A stretch of 35,073 nt of DNA from JBPEWY01 sp052032225 (lineage in GTDB: Bacteria; Bacteroidota; Bacteroidia; Flavobacteriales; Flavobacteriaceae), in the NCBI GenBank assembly GCA_052032225.1, contig JBPEWY010000061.1, positions 1 to 35,073 of the forward strand. The letters run 5' to 3'. Below the pieces are notes generated by a model. The model made no database searches. It was given only the letters and a program-made list of their open reading frames with translations, and was not told the DNA's origin. Below are positions 26,593 to 35,073 of the stretch, in pieces; position 1 is the first letter of the stretch; each line of letters opens with the position of its first letter. The translations under genes were made by a program, and so were the position numbers.

Positions 26593-28818
26593 TTAAAACC
26601 AGAATCCTACATTAAAAAACCATTGTGCTCTTTTAACTTCGGGAGACCAAGAACACGTAATTTCTACAGGGCCTATAAAAGTTTCTAAGCCATAACCTAA
26701 CCCATATCCTGTAAAATCGGGTTCTGTAAACCACTCTCCATCTTCAAAAATATCATTTGCCACATTAGCAAAATTTGCTGTAAAAATCAGGTGGTTTTTA
26801 GGGTATATTTCGTAATCTGCTTTTAAAATACCTTTCACAAAGCTATCCCCTCCAATGCTTAAAAAATCATACCCCATAAACGAGGTTATATTGTTTATAA
26901 AATTGTTGCCATATCCACCCAATAAAAAGTGAAACGGACTTAAATCTACGCTACCAATTGTAAACCCGCCTTCTGAGCCAATATTAACGCTAAATTTATG
27001 AGAAACAGGTATGGCAAAGCCAATAGTAGCTTTGGCTATTGAAAACTCAGAGAAGGTGTTGGTAAAATCTGATGAGTAAAAATACAAATGAAAATCGCCA
27101 TCAAAATAAATACCTCTTTTTGGGTAATATTTACTATCGTATGTATCTAATTTTAAGAACCCAAAAGTGCTAACGTAGCTACTATCATCAAAAACAGTTT
27201 CTTTTTGTTCTCCTTCAGAAATGGTCTCTGAGATTACTTTTAAATGTTTGTGCTCTAACCCCATTCCTAAAGCAAACTCTTCGCGTAAAACTGTTTGCAC
27301 ATAAATTTGATTGGTGAAATCTTCGTAGTTAACATCTACTTTGTTTACATCAAAATCTTCTATATTGGTTTCTTGCTGAACAAAATCAAAAGGTACTGCT
27401 TTTTCAAAAACATTGTACCTTGAGTTTAAGCCAAAACTCCAATAAAATCCCTTATCTAAATAGTATTCAAAATTATACCTTATGTTGTCTCCTAACACAA
27501 AATCTAACGAAGCTACATCATCATTAAACAGTAGTTTTTTTTGTGTAATATTTACCAACGCTCCAGATTTATAAAGCCCATCATAATGCACACCTAATTT
27601 TAAAAATGTTCTATTTTGGCTTTCTGTTAAATTTAATGTCATTTGGTATGTGCTATCTATAGGGCGTAACTGATATCTGATTGCACTAAAATTATTGGTT
27701 GCTGCTAAGTTATTTATGCCTTGCTGAAGCTTTTTGTAGGACATTTTCTGGCCAACCCTGTACCGTAATTTGCCTCGTACATAAGCTCTTGTATAATTAT
27801 TATTGCCTTGAATATTTATGCCGGAAACTACAATAGAGTCTTGCGGTGTAATAGTTACTTTTTGTTTTTTTGAAGCAGCTTTAATTTTAGCTAACTCCAA
27901 TAAATCGTTAATTTTTTCTCGTGCTGCTTTCTCTCCGTTATCTATAATTTTTCTGCCCTGATCAAAAGAAATTACCGTAAACCCTTTTATGTCTGGTTTT
28001 ATATAAACGTCTGTTTCTGCAGCTTTTTTAACCATATCGTTTACTGTACGGTAATTATTTATTTGTAGCAATATTTCTGTTGCAGATTGTAATGCGTCTC
28101 TATTAGCTAATGCGTCTTGTACATCTACTCCAATAATAATATCTGCTCCTCTTTTTTTAAGTTCATCTATCGGATAATTGTTTACCACGCCTCCATCTAT
28201 TAATACTCTATCTCCAATTTCTACCGGCTGAAAAAGTGATGGGAAAGCTCCACTGGCAGCTATAGCCTCTGGCAGATAGCCTTTATCTAACACCACAGCT
28301 TTACCCGTTTCTACATCGGTTGCAATGCATAAAAAGGGAATGGGTAATTTTTTAAAATCTGATATATGGTTTACATGGCTAAGTAATTGCACCAACAAAT
28401 TGTAAATGTTTTGCCCTCTTGAAATTGCAGTCGGTACACTTATTTTAAAATCATCAAACGGTAACGTAACAGCATACCGCTCTGAATCTTCTTTTTCATA
28501 AAAAGTTTTAGCAGATCGGGGTAAATTATCTTGTATAAGTGTTTCAAAATCTACCGCCTGAAAAATAGAATCTAATTGATGCGCCGAATAACCGGAAGAG
28601 TACAGCGCTCCTATAATAGCCCCCATGCTTGTTCCGCCTATATAATCTATTTTAACACCGGCTTCTTCTATAACTTTTAGAGCACCAATATGCGCAAGCC
28701 CTTTAGCGCCTCCACCACTTAAAACCAATCCTACTTTAACCTGGTCTGAGTTTTTTTGTTGTGAAAAAGCGGTATAACAAACACTTAAAACCCAAAACAA
28801 ACACAACAGTTTTTTCAT
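26593..28818 (-). CDS. Patatin-like phospholipase with Omp85/BamA-type barrel (type Vd-like)
   Basis: 741 residues from the ATG at 28818, which gives the Sec signal MKKLLCLFWVLSVCYTAFSQ. An upstream in-frame ATG at 28851 overlaps uvrC and adds 11 polar residues, so it is not preferred. The patatin domain (about 27-270) has oxyanion motif SGGGAKG, nucleophile S64 in GGTSMGA and D208 in the DGG of the Ser-Asp dyad, so it should be an active lipid acyl hydrolase. One POTRA-like domain follows (about 325-400), then a barrel of about 340 residues ending FFNVGFWF. This is the PlpD/FplA layout (type Vd secretion), with the lipase on the cell surface or periplasmic. It begins 19 bp after uvrC. Confidence 0.9.
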   Translation of the reverse strand: MKKLLCLFWVLSVCYTAFSQQKNSDQVKVGLVLSGGGAKGLAHIGALKVIEEAGVKIDYIGGTSMGAIIGALYSSGYSAHQLDSIFQAVDFETLIQDNLPRSAKTFYEKEDSERYAVTLPFDDFKISVPTAISRGQNIYNLLVQLLSHVNHISDFKKLPIPFLCIATDVETGKAVVLDKGYLPEAIAASGAFPSLFQPVEIGDRVLIDGGVVNNYPIDELKKRGADIIIGVDVQDALANRDALQSATEILLQINNYRTVNDMVKKAAETDVYIKPDIKGFTVISFDQGRKIIDNGEKAAREKINDLLELAKIKAASKKQKVTITPQDSIVVSGINIQGNNNYTRAYVRGKLRYRVGQKMSYKKLQQGINNLAATNNFSAIRYQLRPIDSTYQMTLNLTESQNRTFLKLGVHYDGLYKSGALVNITQKKLLFNDDVASLDFVLGDNIRYNFEYYLDKGFYWSFGLNSRYNVFEKAVPFDFVQQETNIEDFDVNKVDVNYEDFTNQIYVQTVLREEFALGMGLEHKHLKVISETISEGEQKETVFDDSSYVSTFGFLKLDTYDSKYYPKRGIYFDGDFHLYFYSSDFTNTFSEFSIAKATIGFAIPVSHKFSVNIGSEGGFTIGSVDLSPFHFLLGGYGNNFINNITSFMGYDFLSIGGDSFVKGILKADYEIYPKNHLIFTANFANVANDIFEDGEWFTEPDFTGYGLGYGLETFIGPVEITCSWSPEVKRAQWFFNVGFWF

Positions 28819-28837
28819 ACTATTAAAGTAGTTATTT

Positions 28838-30625
28838 TTAATGAAATGCATCGTAAATTTTTTGTGCTTTTGATGCTCCTACTACTGCAATCAAATCTTC
28901 TAATGAAGCTTCTTTAATTCTTTTAACCGATTTGAATGTTTTTAATAATTGTTGGGCTGTTTTCTCGCCAATACCATCTATAGTTTCCAGCTCTGTTTTA
29001 ATCATATTATTGCTTCGCTTTTTTCTGTGAAATGTAATTCCAAACCTGTGCGCCTCGTTACGTAGCTGTTGTATGATTTTAAGTGTCTCTGATGTTTTAT
29101 CTAAATAAAGCGGAATAGGGTCTTCAGGAAAATAAAGTTCTTCTAAGCGTTTAGCTATACCAATAATGGCAATCTTACCTCTTAAGTTAAGAGCTTCTAA
29201 GCTTTTTAATGCCGATGATAATTGCCCCTTACCGCCATCTATAACTATTAGCTGTGGTAATGGTTTGTTTTCTTCTAAAAGCCTTTTATATCTTCTGTAA
29301 ACCACTTCTTGCATTGAGGCAAAATCATCCGGACCTTCTACTGTTTTTATATTGTAATGCCTGTACTCTTTTTTGCTGGGCTTACCATTTTTAAAAACTA
29401 CGCAAGCAGCAACCGGATTTGTGCCTTGAATATTAGAATTATCAAAACACTCAATATGCCTGGGCTCTTTAGGCAATCTTAAATCGGTTTGCATTTGTTT
29501 CATTATTCGGTTAACATGCCTGTCCGGATCTGTAATTTTAACTTGTTTAAAACGCTCTTGTCTATAAAATTTAGCATTTCTGAGTGATAGCTCTACTAGT
29601 CTTTTCTTATCGCCTAATTTAGGCACAGTAACTTTAATGTTTTCACCAACCTGAACATTAAATGGAACATAAATTTCTTTGGATTGCGAATGAAATCTGT
29701 TTCGCAACTCTATAATTGCCAATTCTAATAGCTCTTTATCTGATTCATCTAAGCGTTTTTTTAGCTCGATAGTGTGCGACCGAATAATAGAACCATATGA
29801 AACTTGCAAAAAGTTAACGTAGCCATAACTGGCATCAGACACTATAGTAAAGACATCTACATTACTAATTTTAGGGTTTACTATGGTAGATTTTGCTTGA
29901 TAGTTTTCTAAAACGTCTATTTTTTCTTTAATTCGCTGAGCTTCCTCAAATTCCATATTAGCAGCATACGCTTTCATTTGATCTTTAAAAGCATTAAGCG
30001 ATTCTTTAAAATTGCCTTTAATTATTTCACGTATTGCAGCTATTTGTTGGTTATATTCTTCTTCGCTTTGCAAATCTTCACAAGGTCCTTTGCAATTTTT
30101 TAAATGGTATTCTAAGCAAACTTTATACTTACCAGCTTTGATTTTATGATCGGCCAAATCGTAATTGCAGGTCCGTAACGGATAAAGCCCTTTAATTAAA
30201 TCCAGAAGCGTTTTTACGGTTTTCATGCTGGTATACGGCCCAAAGTATTCTGAACCGTCTTTAACAACATTCCTGGTAGAAAAAACTCTTGGAAAACGCT
30301 CTTTTTTAATACAAATCCATGGGTAAGACTTGTCGTCTTTCCACATTACATTATACCTGGGCTGATGTTTTTTTATAAGATTGTTTTCAAGAAGCAAAGC
30401 ATCTGTTTCTGTAGGCACCACAATGTGTTTTATGGTAGCAATTTTGCTAACCATAACACGTGTTTTACCAGAATCGTGCTGTTTTGTAAAATACGATGAA
30501 ACTCTTTTTTTTAGATTTTTTGCCTTCCCTACATACAATAATTTTCCATCTTTATCGTAATATTGATATACCCCCGGACTATTGGGCAATGTTTGAAGCT
30601 GAAGTTGTAATGATGGGGCTACCAT
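28838..30625 (-). CDS. uvrC: Excinuclease ABC subunit C
   Basis: 595 residues, usual length. In nucleotide-excision repair UvrC cuts DNA on both sides of the lesion after UvrAB recognition. The GIY-YIG nuclease is at about 12-95 (SPGVYQYYDKDGKLLYVGK). A UVR motif is at about 210-245 (MEFEEAQRIKEKIDVLENY). The RNase H-like nuclease (about 385-540) has ECFDNSNIQG and IVIDGGKGQLS, and the helix-hairpin-helix pair is at about 550-592 (IDGIGEKTAQQLL). A cysteine cluster CNYDL...C.EYHLKNCKGPCE at about 155-175 fits the family. A TAACTTTG -7 box (30660-30653 on minus) lies about 28 bp upstream of the start. Confidence 0.96.
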   Translation of the reverse strand: MVAPSLQLQLQTLPNSPGVYQYYDKDGKLLYVGKAKNLKKRVSSYFTKQHDSGKTRVMVSKIATIKHIVVPTETDALLLENNLIKKHQPRYNVMWKDDKSYPWICIKKERFPRVFSTRNVVKDGSEYFGPYTSMKTVKTLLDLIKGLYPLRTCNYDLADHKIKAGKYKVCLEYHLKNCKGPCEDLQSEEEYNQQIAAIREIIKGNFKESLNAFKDQMKAYAANMEFEEAQRIKEKIDVLENYQAKSTIVNPKISNVDVFTIVSDASYGYVNFLQVSYGSIIRSHTIELKKRLDESDKELLELAIIELRNRFHSQSKEIYVPFNVQVGENIKVTVPKLGDKKRLVELSLRNAKFYRQERFKQVKITDPDRHVNRIMKQMQTDLRLPKEPRHIECFDNSNIQGTNPVAACVVFKNGKPSKKEYRHYNIKTVEGPDDFASMQEVVYRRYKRLLEENKPLPQLIVIDGGKGQLSSALKSLEALNLRGKIAIIGIAKRLEELYFPEDPIPLYLDKTSETLKIIQQLRNEAHRFGITFHRKKRSNNMIKTELETIDGIGEKTAQQLLKTFKSVKRIKEASLEDLIAVVGASKAQKIYDAFH

Positions 30626-30652
30626 AAGGTTGCTCTAAATTTTATAGAAATC

Positions 30653-30660
30653 CAAAGTTA
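30653..30660 (-). promoter_or_regulatory. -7 promoter box of uvrC
   Basis: TAACTTTG on the minus strand matches the Bacteroidota TAnnTTTG box and lies about 28 bp before the uvrC ATG. No clear TTTG element was found at the expected upstream spacing, so this is half a promoter at best. Confidence 0.4.
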
Positions 30661-30808
30661 CGGTTTGAAATTATGTTATAAAAATTATAAATAAATGTGC
30701 ATTTCATCGAAAAAATGTGCGTTTTGTAGTGTTTTAGCCCCAAAGATTCTAAATTAGGAGTCCTGAATTGATTAATAGCAAGTTTAACCCCTAAAAACGT
30801 CCTTTAAA

Positions 30809-30904
30809 ATGGATATGTACCTACTAACATTTGTTGTGTATTTTGCTTTATTTATTGTTGCATCTGTAGCCTTTAAAGCTATTTCTAAAAAAATAAAAGA
30901 ATAA
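30809..30904 (+). CDS. Possible 31-residue single-span membrane peptide
   Basis: A frame of 31 codons (ATG to TAA) gives a peptide beginning MDMYLLTFVVYFALFIVASV and ending AISKKIKE. It has one clear transmembrane helix (about 4-21) and a basic C-terminus on the presumed cytoplasmic side, a composition unlikely by chance. It lies 28 bp upstream of the 5-formyltetrahydrofolate cyclo-ligase gene on the same strand, with an A-rich stretch before the ATG as a Bacteroidota initiation region. It is below the length most gene finders report. Function unknown. Confidence 0.5.
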   Translation: MDMYLLTFVVYFALFIVASVAFKAISKKIKE

Positions 30905-30932
30905 GCAAATACATATTTTGTATTTTGATTGA

Positions 30933-31502
30933 ATGAACAAAAAAGCTCTTCGAGATAAATACAAACATCTTCGTAAGCAACTCAGTCCCGAAAAAATTGA
31001 GCAGTACAGTATAGCTATTGCTAACAATGCATTGCAGCTTAATATTTGGAGCTACTCTTATTACCATGTTTTTTTAAGTATTGCAGAAAAAAAAGAGGTA
31101 GACACACATTATTTGCTTACCATTCTTCAAGGTAAAGACAAAGAAATTGTAGTTTCTAAATCTGATTTTACTACCAACACACTTTCTCATTATTTACTTA
31201 CAGATAACACAGCTTTGCGGGTTAATAAGTACGGTATTCCTGAACCCGTTAGTGGACTACAGGTTACAGAAGATAATATTGAAGTTGTTTTTATTCCGCT
31301 TCTTGCTTTTGATGTGTTTGGTAACAGAGTTGGTTATGGCAAAGGTTTTTATGATAGGTTTTTAGCTAAATGTAAGCCCGATACCATAAAAATAGGGCTG
31401 TCTTTCTTTGAACCCGAAAAAGAAGTTATTGAAGATGCTAATGCTAACGATGTTAAACTAAATTATTGCATAACACCTAATAAGGTTTATTCGTTTTCTT
31501 GA
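30933..31502 (+). CDS. fau: 5-formyltetrahydrofolate cyclo-ligase
   Basis: 189 residues. This ATP-dependent enzyme converts 5-formyltetrahydrofolate to 5,10-methenyltetrahydrofolate in one-carbon metabolism. The N-terminal NKKALRDKYKHLRKQLSPE, the central KYGIPEP and VVFIPLLAFDVFGNRVGYGKGFYDRFL (about 119-145) are the family signature, with the glycine-rich ATP-binding loop RVGYGKGFYDR. Length is normal. Its 3' end overlaps convergent lspA by 16 bp. Possibly co-transcribed with the small membrane peptide before it. Confidence 0.95.
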   Translation: MNKKALRDKYKHLRKQLSPEKIEQYSIAIANNALQLNIWSYSYYHVFLSIAEKKEVDTHYLLTILQGKDKEIVVSKSDFTTNTLSHYLLTDNTALRVNKYGIPEPVSGLQVTEDNIEVVFIPLLAFDVFGNRVGYGKGFYDRFLAKCKPDTIKIGLSFFEPEKEVIEDANANDVKLNYCITPNKVYSFS

Positions 31503-32134
31503 GTTTCCTTTTTAGGAAATGCTTTTTTATTAAACAGCAACAACAAAGCAACACCTATACTTATAGCCGAATCTGCAATATTAAAAACGGGCTCAAAAAA
31601 TCTAAAATCTTTCCCTCCAACAAAAGGCACCCATTCTGGCCAAACTGTATCTATTATAGGGAAATAAAGCATATCTACTACTTTACCATAAAACAAAGAC
31701 CCATAAGGCTCTGATGAAAATGCGGTAGCCACTTGCCCATAGCTGTCATTAAAAATAACTCCGTAAAAAACTGAATCTATAATATTACCCAATGCTCCGG
31801 CAAAAATTAGCGAAATGGCTAATGTAAGCACCATGGCACTTTTACGTTTTAAAGCATCGTAAAGCCAATACCCGATACCTACAATAGCTGCTAGCCTGAA
31901 TAATGTTAAAATTAACTTGCCTGTTTTATCTGAAATAGGAAAAATATCACTGAGTTTGGTACCCCAAGCTGCACCTTCATTTTCTATAAAGTGAATTTTA
32001 AACCAACTAAAAACATCTACACTTTCACCAAGTATAAAATTAGTTTTAATGTAAATTTTAGATAGTTGGTCTATAAATAAAACCAAAATTATAACGGCAA
32101 TAGCTCTTTTACTGCTCATAGGTTTGGCCAGCAT
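31487..32134 (-). CDS. lspA: Lipoprotein signal peptidase (signal peptidase II)
   Basis: 215 residues; the start could also be the ATG at 32119 (MSSKRAIAV). This inner-membrane aspartyl protease removes the signal peptide of diacylglyceryl-modified prolipoproteins. Catalytic aspartates are D120 (GNIIDS) and D188 (FNIADS). Other signatures are IDQLSK and FIENEGAAWG. Four transmembrane helices fit. The two Asp are 68 residues apart against 27 in E. coli because of extra periplasmic loop sequence (about 122-182), including GKVVDMLYFP. The enzyme must serve the many lipoproteins encoded in this window. It follows the dksA-like gene and its terminator, next to ileS as in many bacteria. Confidence 0.93.
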   Translation of the reverse strand: MLAKPMSSKRAIAVIILVLFIDQLSKIYIKTNFILGESVDVFSWFKIHFIENEGAAWGTKLSDIFPISDKTGKLILTLFRLAAIVGIGYWLYDALKRKSAMVLTLAISLIFAGALGNIIDSVFYGVIFNDSYGQVATAFSSEPYGSLFYGKVVDMLYFPIIDTVWPEWVPFVGGKDFRFFEPVFNIADSAISIGVALLLLFNKKAFPKKETQENE

Positions 32135-32215
32135 TATTTGCGATTTCTACAAAATTTGTACTATTGCAAATAACGACATTAATTGTTGTTTTACTTAAGT
32201 TAATATCAATAAAAA

Positions 32216-32239
32216 ACGCTTTCTGAAATTAGAAAGCGT
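32216..32239 (-). terminator. Intrinsic terminator after the dksA-like gene
   Basis: ACGCTTTCT (32216-32224) and AGAAAGCGT (32231-32239) form a perfect 9-bp stem with a six-base loop. On the minus strand it leads into TTTTTTATT. It lies 22 bp past the dksA-like stop and separates it from lspA. Confidence 0.85.
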
Positions 32240-32261
32240 CTTTCATAGCCTATATTGGCTA

Positions 32262-32645
32262 TTATTTCTGCATGTTTTTAGCTTCTATACTTAAGGTAGC
32301 GTGAGGTACCAGTTTTAAGCGTTCTTTGCTTATTAATTTTCCGGTAACTCTACAAATACCATATGTTTTGTTTTCTATGCGTAACAACGCATTTTTAAGG
32401 TCTCTAATAAACTTCTCTTGTCTAATAGCTAATTGGCTATTAGCTTCTTTGCTCATAGTTTCAGAACCTTCTTCGAACGCTTTAAATGTAGGCGAAGTAT
32501 CGTCTGTGCCATTATTTCCATTGTTCATATATGCGCTTCTTAGAAGCTCTAAATCTTTTTTAGCTTTTTCTATTTTTTGTTCTATCAATACTCTGAACTC
32601 TTCGAGTTCTTTGTCTGAGTATCTGGTTTTAACTTCATCTGCCAT
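32262..32645 (-). CDS. TraR/DksA-family protein with a degenerate zinc finger
   Basis: 127 residues. DksA-like proteins bind in the RNA polymerase secondary channel and, with ppGpp, change promoter choice. An N-terminal coiled-coil hairpin (about 8-95) is followed by a C-terminal finger remnant (YGICRVTGKLISKERLKLVPHATLSIEAKN). Only one Cys (C98) of the four zinc-binding positions remains; the others are replaced by T101, S119 and A122. The acidic hairpin tip used by E. coli DksA is not clearly conserved. I recall similar Cys-poor versions from other Bacteroidota, so this is probably lineage-typical. It begins 4 bp after ileS and is likely co-transcribed with it. Confidence 0.88.
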   Translation of the reverse strand: MADEVKTRYSDKELEEFRVLIEQKIEKAKKDLELLRSAYMNNGNNGTDDTSPTFKAFEEGSETMSKEANSQLAIRQEKFIRDLKNALLRIENKTYGICRVTGKLISKERLKLVPHATLSIEAKNMQK

Positions 32646-32649
32646 AATC

Positions 32650-35073
32650 TTAATGTTTTTGTATATACAGTTTTGTATTTATATCATCAAAAGCAATATC
32701 TGTGCCTTTTTCTAGACGCTCCTCAAAATTCAGGTTGGCTGTGAGAGTTTCTGCTTTAATATAGGCTATGTTACTGGCAACCGCATCTTCAATTAGACCG
32801 TTTTTCTGTATAAGAACGTCTATCTTATCGGTTACTTCAAACCCAGAGTCTTTACGTAGGTTTTGTATTCTGTTTACCAGTTCTCTGGCAATACCTTCTT
32901 TACGCAAATCGTCTGTAATTGTAACGTCTAAAGCCACGGTTAGAGGGCCTGAGTTAGCTACAAGCCAACCTTCGATATCTTGAGAAGATATCTCAACTTC
33001 ATCAATACCTAAAGTAATATTTTTTTCGTTAATTACAATAGTTATTTCTTTGTTTTGTTCAATTTTTTGGATGTCATCCTGAGAAAACTCGCTAATTGCC
33101 TTGGTTATCAGCCTCATATCTTTACCAAAACGAGGCCCTAATACTTTAAAGTTTGGTTTTATTTGCTTAACCAATACCCCTGATGCATCATCTAACAGCT
33201 CTATCTCTTTTACATTTACTTCAGATTTTATTAAATCTGCAACGGCTAGAATTTCATTACGTTGCTCATTGTTAAGCACCGGAATCATGATACGTTTTAG
33301 AGGCTGTCGTACTTTTATTTTTTCTTTTTTTCTGAGTGAAAGCACTAATGAAGATATGGTTTGTGCTTTCTCCATTTTACTTTCTAAAGATTTATCTATG
33401 AAAGCTTCTACTGCCTCAGGAAAAAATGCCGTATGAACACTCTCAAACGCTTCTTTTTTTGTTGTTTTATTTAGGTCTTGGTAAAGCCTATCCATATAAA
33501 AAGGTGCTATTGGTGCTGCCAACTTTGCCACGTTTATTAAACAACTGTAAAGCGTTTGGTAAGCAGAGAGTTTATCTTTACCGTATTCTCCTTTCCAGAA
33601 ACGTCTTCTGCTTAATCTTACATACCAGTTACTTAAATGTTCTTGTACAAAATCAGCAATTGCTCTTGCTGCTTTTGTAGGCTCATAATCATTGTAAAAA
33701 GCATCTACTTCTTTTATTAAAGAATGTAATTCTGAAAGAATCCATCGGTCTATCTCCGGCCTTTCTTCATGCGGAATATCTGGCTCGCTATATGTAAAAT
33801 TGTCTATGTTAGCATACAAACTAAAAAACGAATATGTATTGTAGAGCGTTCCAAAAAACTTTCTGCGAACCTCAGCAATACCTTCCTCATCAAACTTTAA
33901 ATTATCCCAAGGGTTTGCATTGCTAATCATATACCAACGTGTAGCATCCGGCCCATATGTAGAAAGCATTGTAAACGGATCTACGGCATTACCTAAACGC
34001 TTAGACATTTTTTGTCCGTTTTTATCTAACACCAATCCATTAGACACTACATTTTTGTATGCTACAGAATTAAACACCATGGTTGCAATGGCATGTAAAG
34101 TATAAAACCAACCTCTGGTTTGATCTACTCCTTCTGCAATATAATCGGCCGGGAAAGCCTCTCCGCTATCTATTTTTTCTTTATTCTCAAAAGGATAATG
34201 CCATTGTGCATACGGCATAGAACCACTATCAAACCAAACATCAATTAAATCGGCTTCACGTTTCATTGGTTTTCCTGATGGTGAAACCAATACTATTTGG
34301 TCTACAATATTTTTATGAAGATCTATTTTGTTGTAGTTCTCATCAGACATATTGCCCACCTCGAACTCCTCAAATATATCTTTACTCATAACCCCGGCCT
34401 CAACAGCTTTAGCCATTTCGGCTTTAAGCTCTTGCACAGAACCTATACAAAGCTCTTCTTTGCCGTCTTCTGTACGCCAAATAGGTAATGGTATTCCCCA
34501 AAAACGAGAACGAGACAGATTCCAATCATTTGCATTAGCCAACCAGTTGCCAAACCTACCTTCTCCGGTGGCTTTAGGTTTCCAGTTTATAGTTTGGTTT
34601 AATGCAAACATGGTATCTTTTACCTCTGTTATTTTAATAAACCAAGAGTCTAACGGATAATACAACACCGGTTTATCTGTTCTCCAGCAATGCGGATAGC
34701 TATGAACGTATTTCTCTACTTTAAAGGCTTTGTTTTCTGTTTTTAGTTTTATGGCAATTTCTACATCTACAGACTTTTCTGGAGCCTCTCCTTCTGCATA
34801 ATATTCATTCTTAACATACTTGCCGGCAAGTTCTCCCATTTCTGGTCTGAATCTTCCTTGTAAATCTACCAATGGCACAGGGTTATTGTTTTCGTCTAAT
34901 ACCAACATAGGTGGTACTTCTGGAGTAGCTTCTTTAGCCACTTTAGCATCATCTGCACCAAAAGTAGGCGCTGTATGTACTATACCTGTACCATCTTCTG
35001 TAGTAACAAAATCTCCCGAAATTACTCTGAATGCATTTTCAGGGTTTTGGTATGGTAAAGCATACGGCAATAG
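32650..35073 (-). CDS. ileS: Isoleucyl-tRNA synthetase, C-terminal part (cut by the right edge)
   Basis: About 807 residues are visible; a full enzyme is 1,100-1,150, so roughly the first 300, with the HIGH motif, lie outside. It charges tRNA-Ile with isoleucine. The visible part starts inside the CP1 editing domain (TTEDGTGIVHTAPTFGADD). It continues through the class I core with LSRSRFWGIPLPIW and the KMSKRLGN loop (about residues 350-360 of the fragment), to the anticodon-binding domain (from DRWILSELHSLIKE) and a long C-terminal extension. The length fits the eukaryote-like type 2 enzyme. Reading continues through position 35073 without a stop or a true start, so it is partial, not truncated. 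Confidence 0.95.
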   Translation of the reverse strand, partial: LLPYALPYQNPENAFRVISGDFVTTEDGTGIVHTAPTFGADDAKVAKEATPEVPPMLVLDENNNPVPLVDLQGRFRPEMGELAGKYVKNEYYAEGEAPEKSVDVEIAIKLKTENKAFKVEKYVHSYPHCWRTDKPVLYYPLDSWFIKITEVKDTMFALNQTINWKPKATGEGRFGNWLANANDWNLSRSRFWGIPLPIWRTEDGKEELCIGSVQELKAEMAKAVEAGVMSKDIFEEFEVGNMSDENYNKIDLHKNIVDQIVLVSPSGKPMKREADLIDVWFDSGSMPYAQWHYPFENKEKIDSGEAFPADYIAEGVDQTRGWFYTLHAIATMVFNSVAYKNVVSNGLVLDKNGQKMSKRLGNAVDPFTMLSTYGPDATRWYMISNANPWDNLKFDEEGIAEVRRKFFGTLYNTYSFFSLYANIDNFTYSEPDIPHEERPEIDRWILSELHSLIKEVDAFYNDYEPTKAARAIADFVQEHLSNWYVRLSRRRFWKGEYGKDKLSAYQTLYSCLINVAKLAAPIAPFYMDRLYQDLNKTTKKEAFESVHTAFFPEAVEAFIDKSLESKMEKAQTISSLVLSLRKKEKIKVRQPLKRIMIPVLNNEQRNEILAVADLIKSEVNVKEIELLDDASGVLVKQIKPNFKVLGPRFGKDMRLITKAISEFSQDDIQKIEQNKEITIVINEKNITLGIDEVEISSQDIEGWLVANSGPLTVALDVTITDDLRKEGIARELVNRIQNLRKDSGFEVTDKIDVLIQKNGLIEDAVASNIAYIKAETLTANLNFEERLEKGTDIAFDDINTKLYIQKH

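Noticed and set aside
28818..28851. Upstream ATG at 28851 as the start of the patatin gene
   Set aside because: It overlaps uvrC and places polar residues before an otherwise perfect signal peptide that starts at 28818.
35070..35073. A start codon for ileS at the right edge
   Set aside because: The frame begins mid-way in the editing domain and stays open to the last base, so the gene is cut by the window, not started there.

Overview
The window looks like chromosomal DNA from a member of the Flavobacteriaceae (Bacteroidota). It is strongly AT-rich. It carries Bacteroidota hallmarks: CarboxypepD_reg-type TonB-dependent receptors, a DUF5689/lamin-tail lipoprotein, a one-chain glycyl-tRNA synthetase, a Cys-poor DksA-like protein, an ileS-dksA-lspA block, and promoters resembling the Bacteroidota consensus (TTTG about 20 bp before TAnnTTTG). 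Genes are dense. Several convergent neighbours abut or overlap by 16-17 bp, and most intrinsic terminators are hairpins followed by U-runs.

Layout. 1-119 is the end of a CRISPR array whose 46-bp repeats and 30-bp spacer suggest a type II-C (Cas9) system; the rest, and any cas genes, lie left of the window. 120-480 has no protein gene but holds a promoter-hairpin-U-tract unit on the minus strand, best read as an unrecognised small RNA of about 75 nt. 481-3317 (minus) carries a Tas-like aldo/keto reductase, an OmpA lipoprotein and exonuclease III. 3431-9652 carries a small outer-membrane barrel, glyQS, a membrane-anchored coiled-coil protein, comF, an Ig-like lipoprotein and a YafV-type omega-amidase. 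9735-10340 is an exported DinB-fold protein.

10341-15583 is the most system-like locus: a TonB-dependent receptor in an operon with an OB-like/lamin-tail lipoprotein, divergent from a secreted endonuclease/exonuclease/phosphatase-family enzyme. Together they look like a surface module for capture, cutting and import of nucleic acid or another phosphodiester. 15614-18884 holds a small membrane protein and a second large TonB-dependent receptor with palindromic sequences in its upstream region.

19046-26402 (minus) is a metabolic stretch. hmgA-hppD (tyrosine to maleylacetoacetate) is followed, after a terminator and a gene-poor gap, by DUF3108 protein-tryptophan 2,3-dioxygenase-M23 peptidase-pgi with near-zero spacing. 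26593-30625 is uvrC followed by a patatin/Omp85-type phospholipase. After a possible 31-residue membrane peptide comes 5-formyltetrahydrofolate cyclo-ligase (plus). The window closes with lspA, a dksA-like gene and the 3' two-thirds of ileS (minus), cut by the right edge.

No tRNA, rRNA, insertion sequence, integrase or prophage gene was recognised. All calls come from reading motifs by eye; no database search was run.
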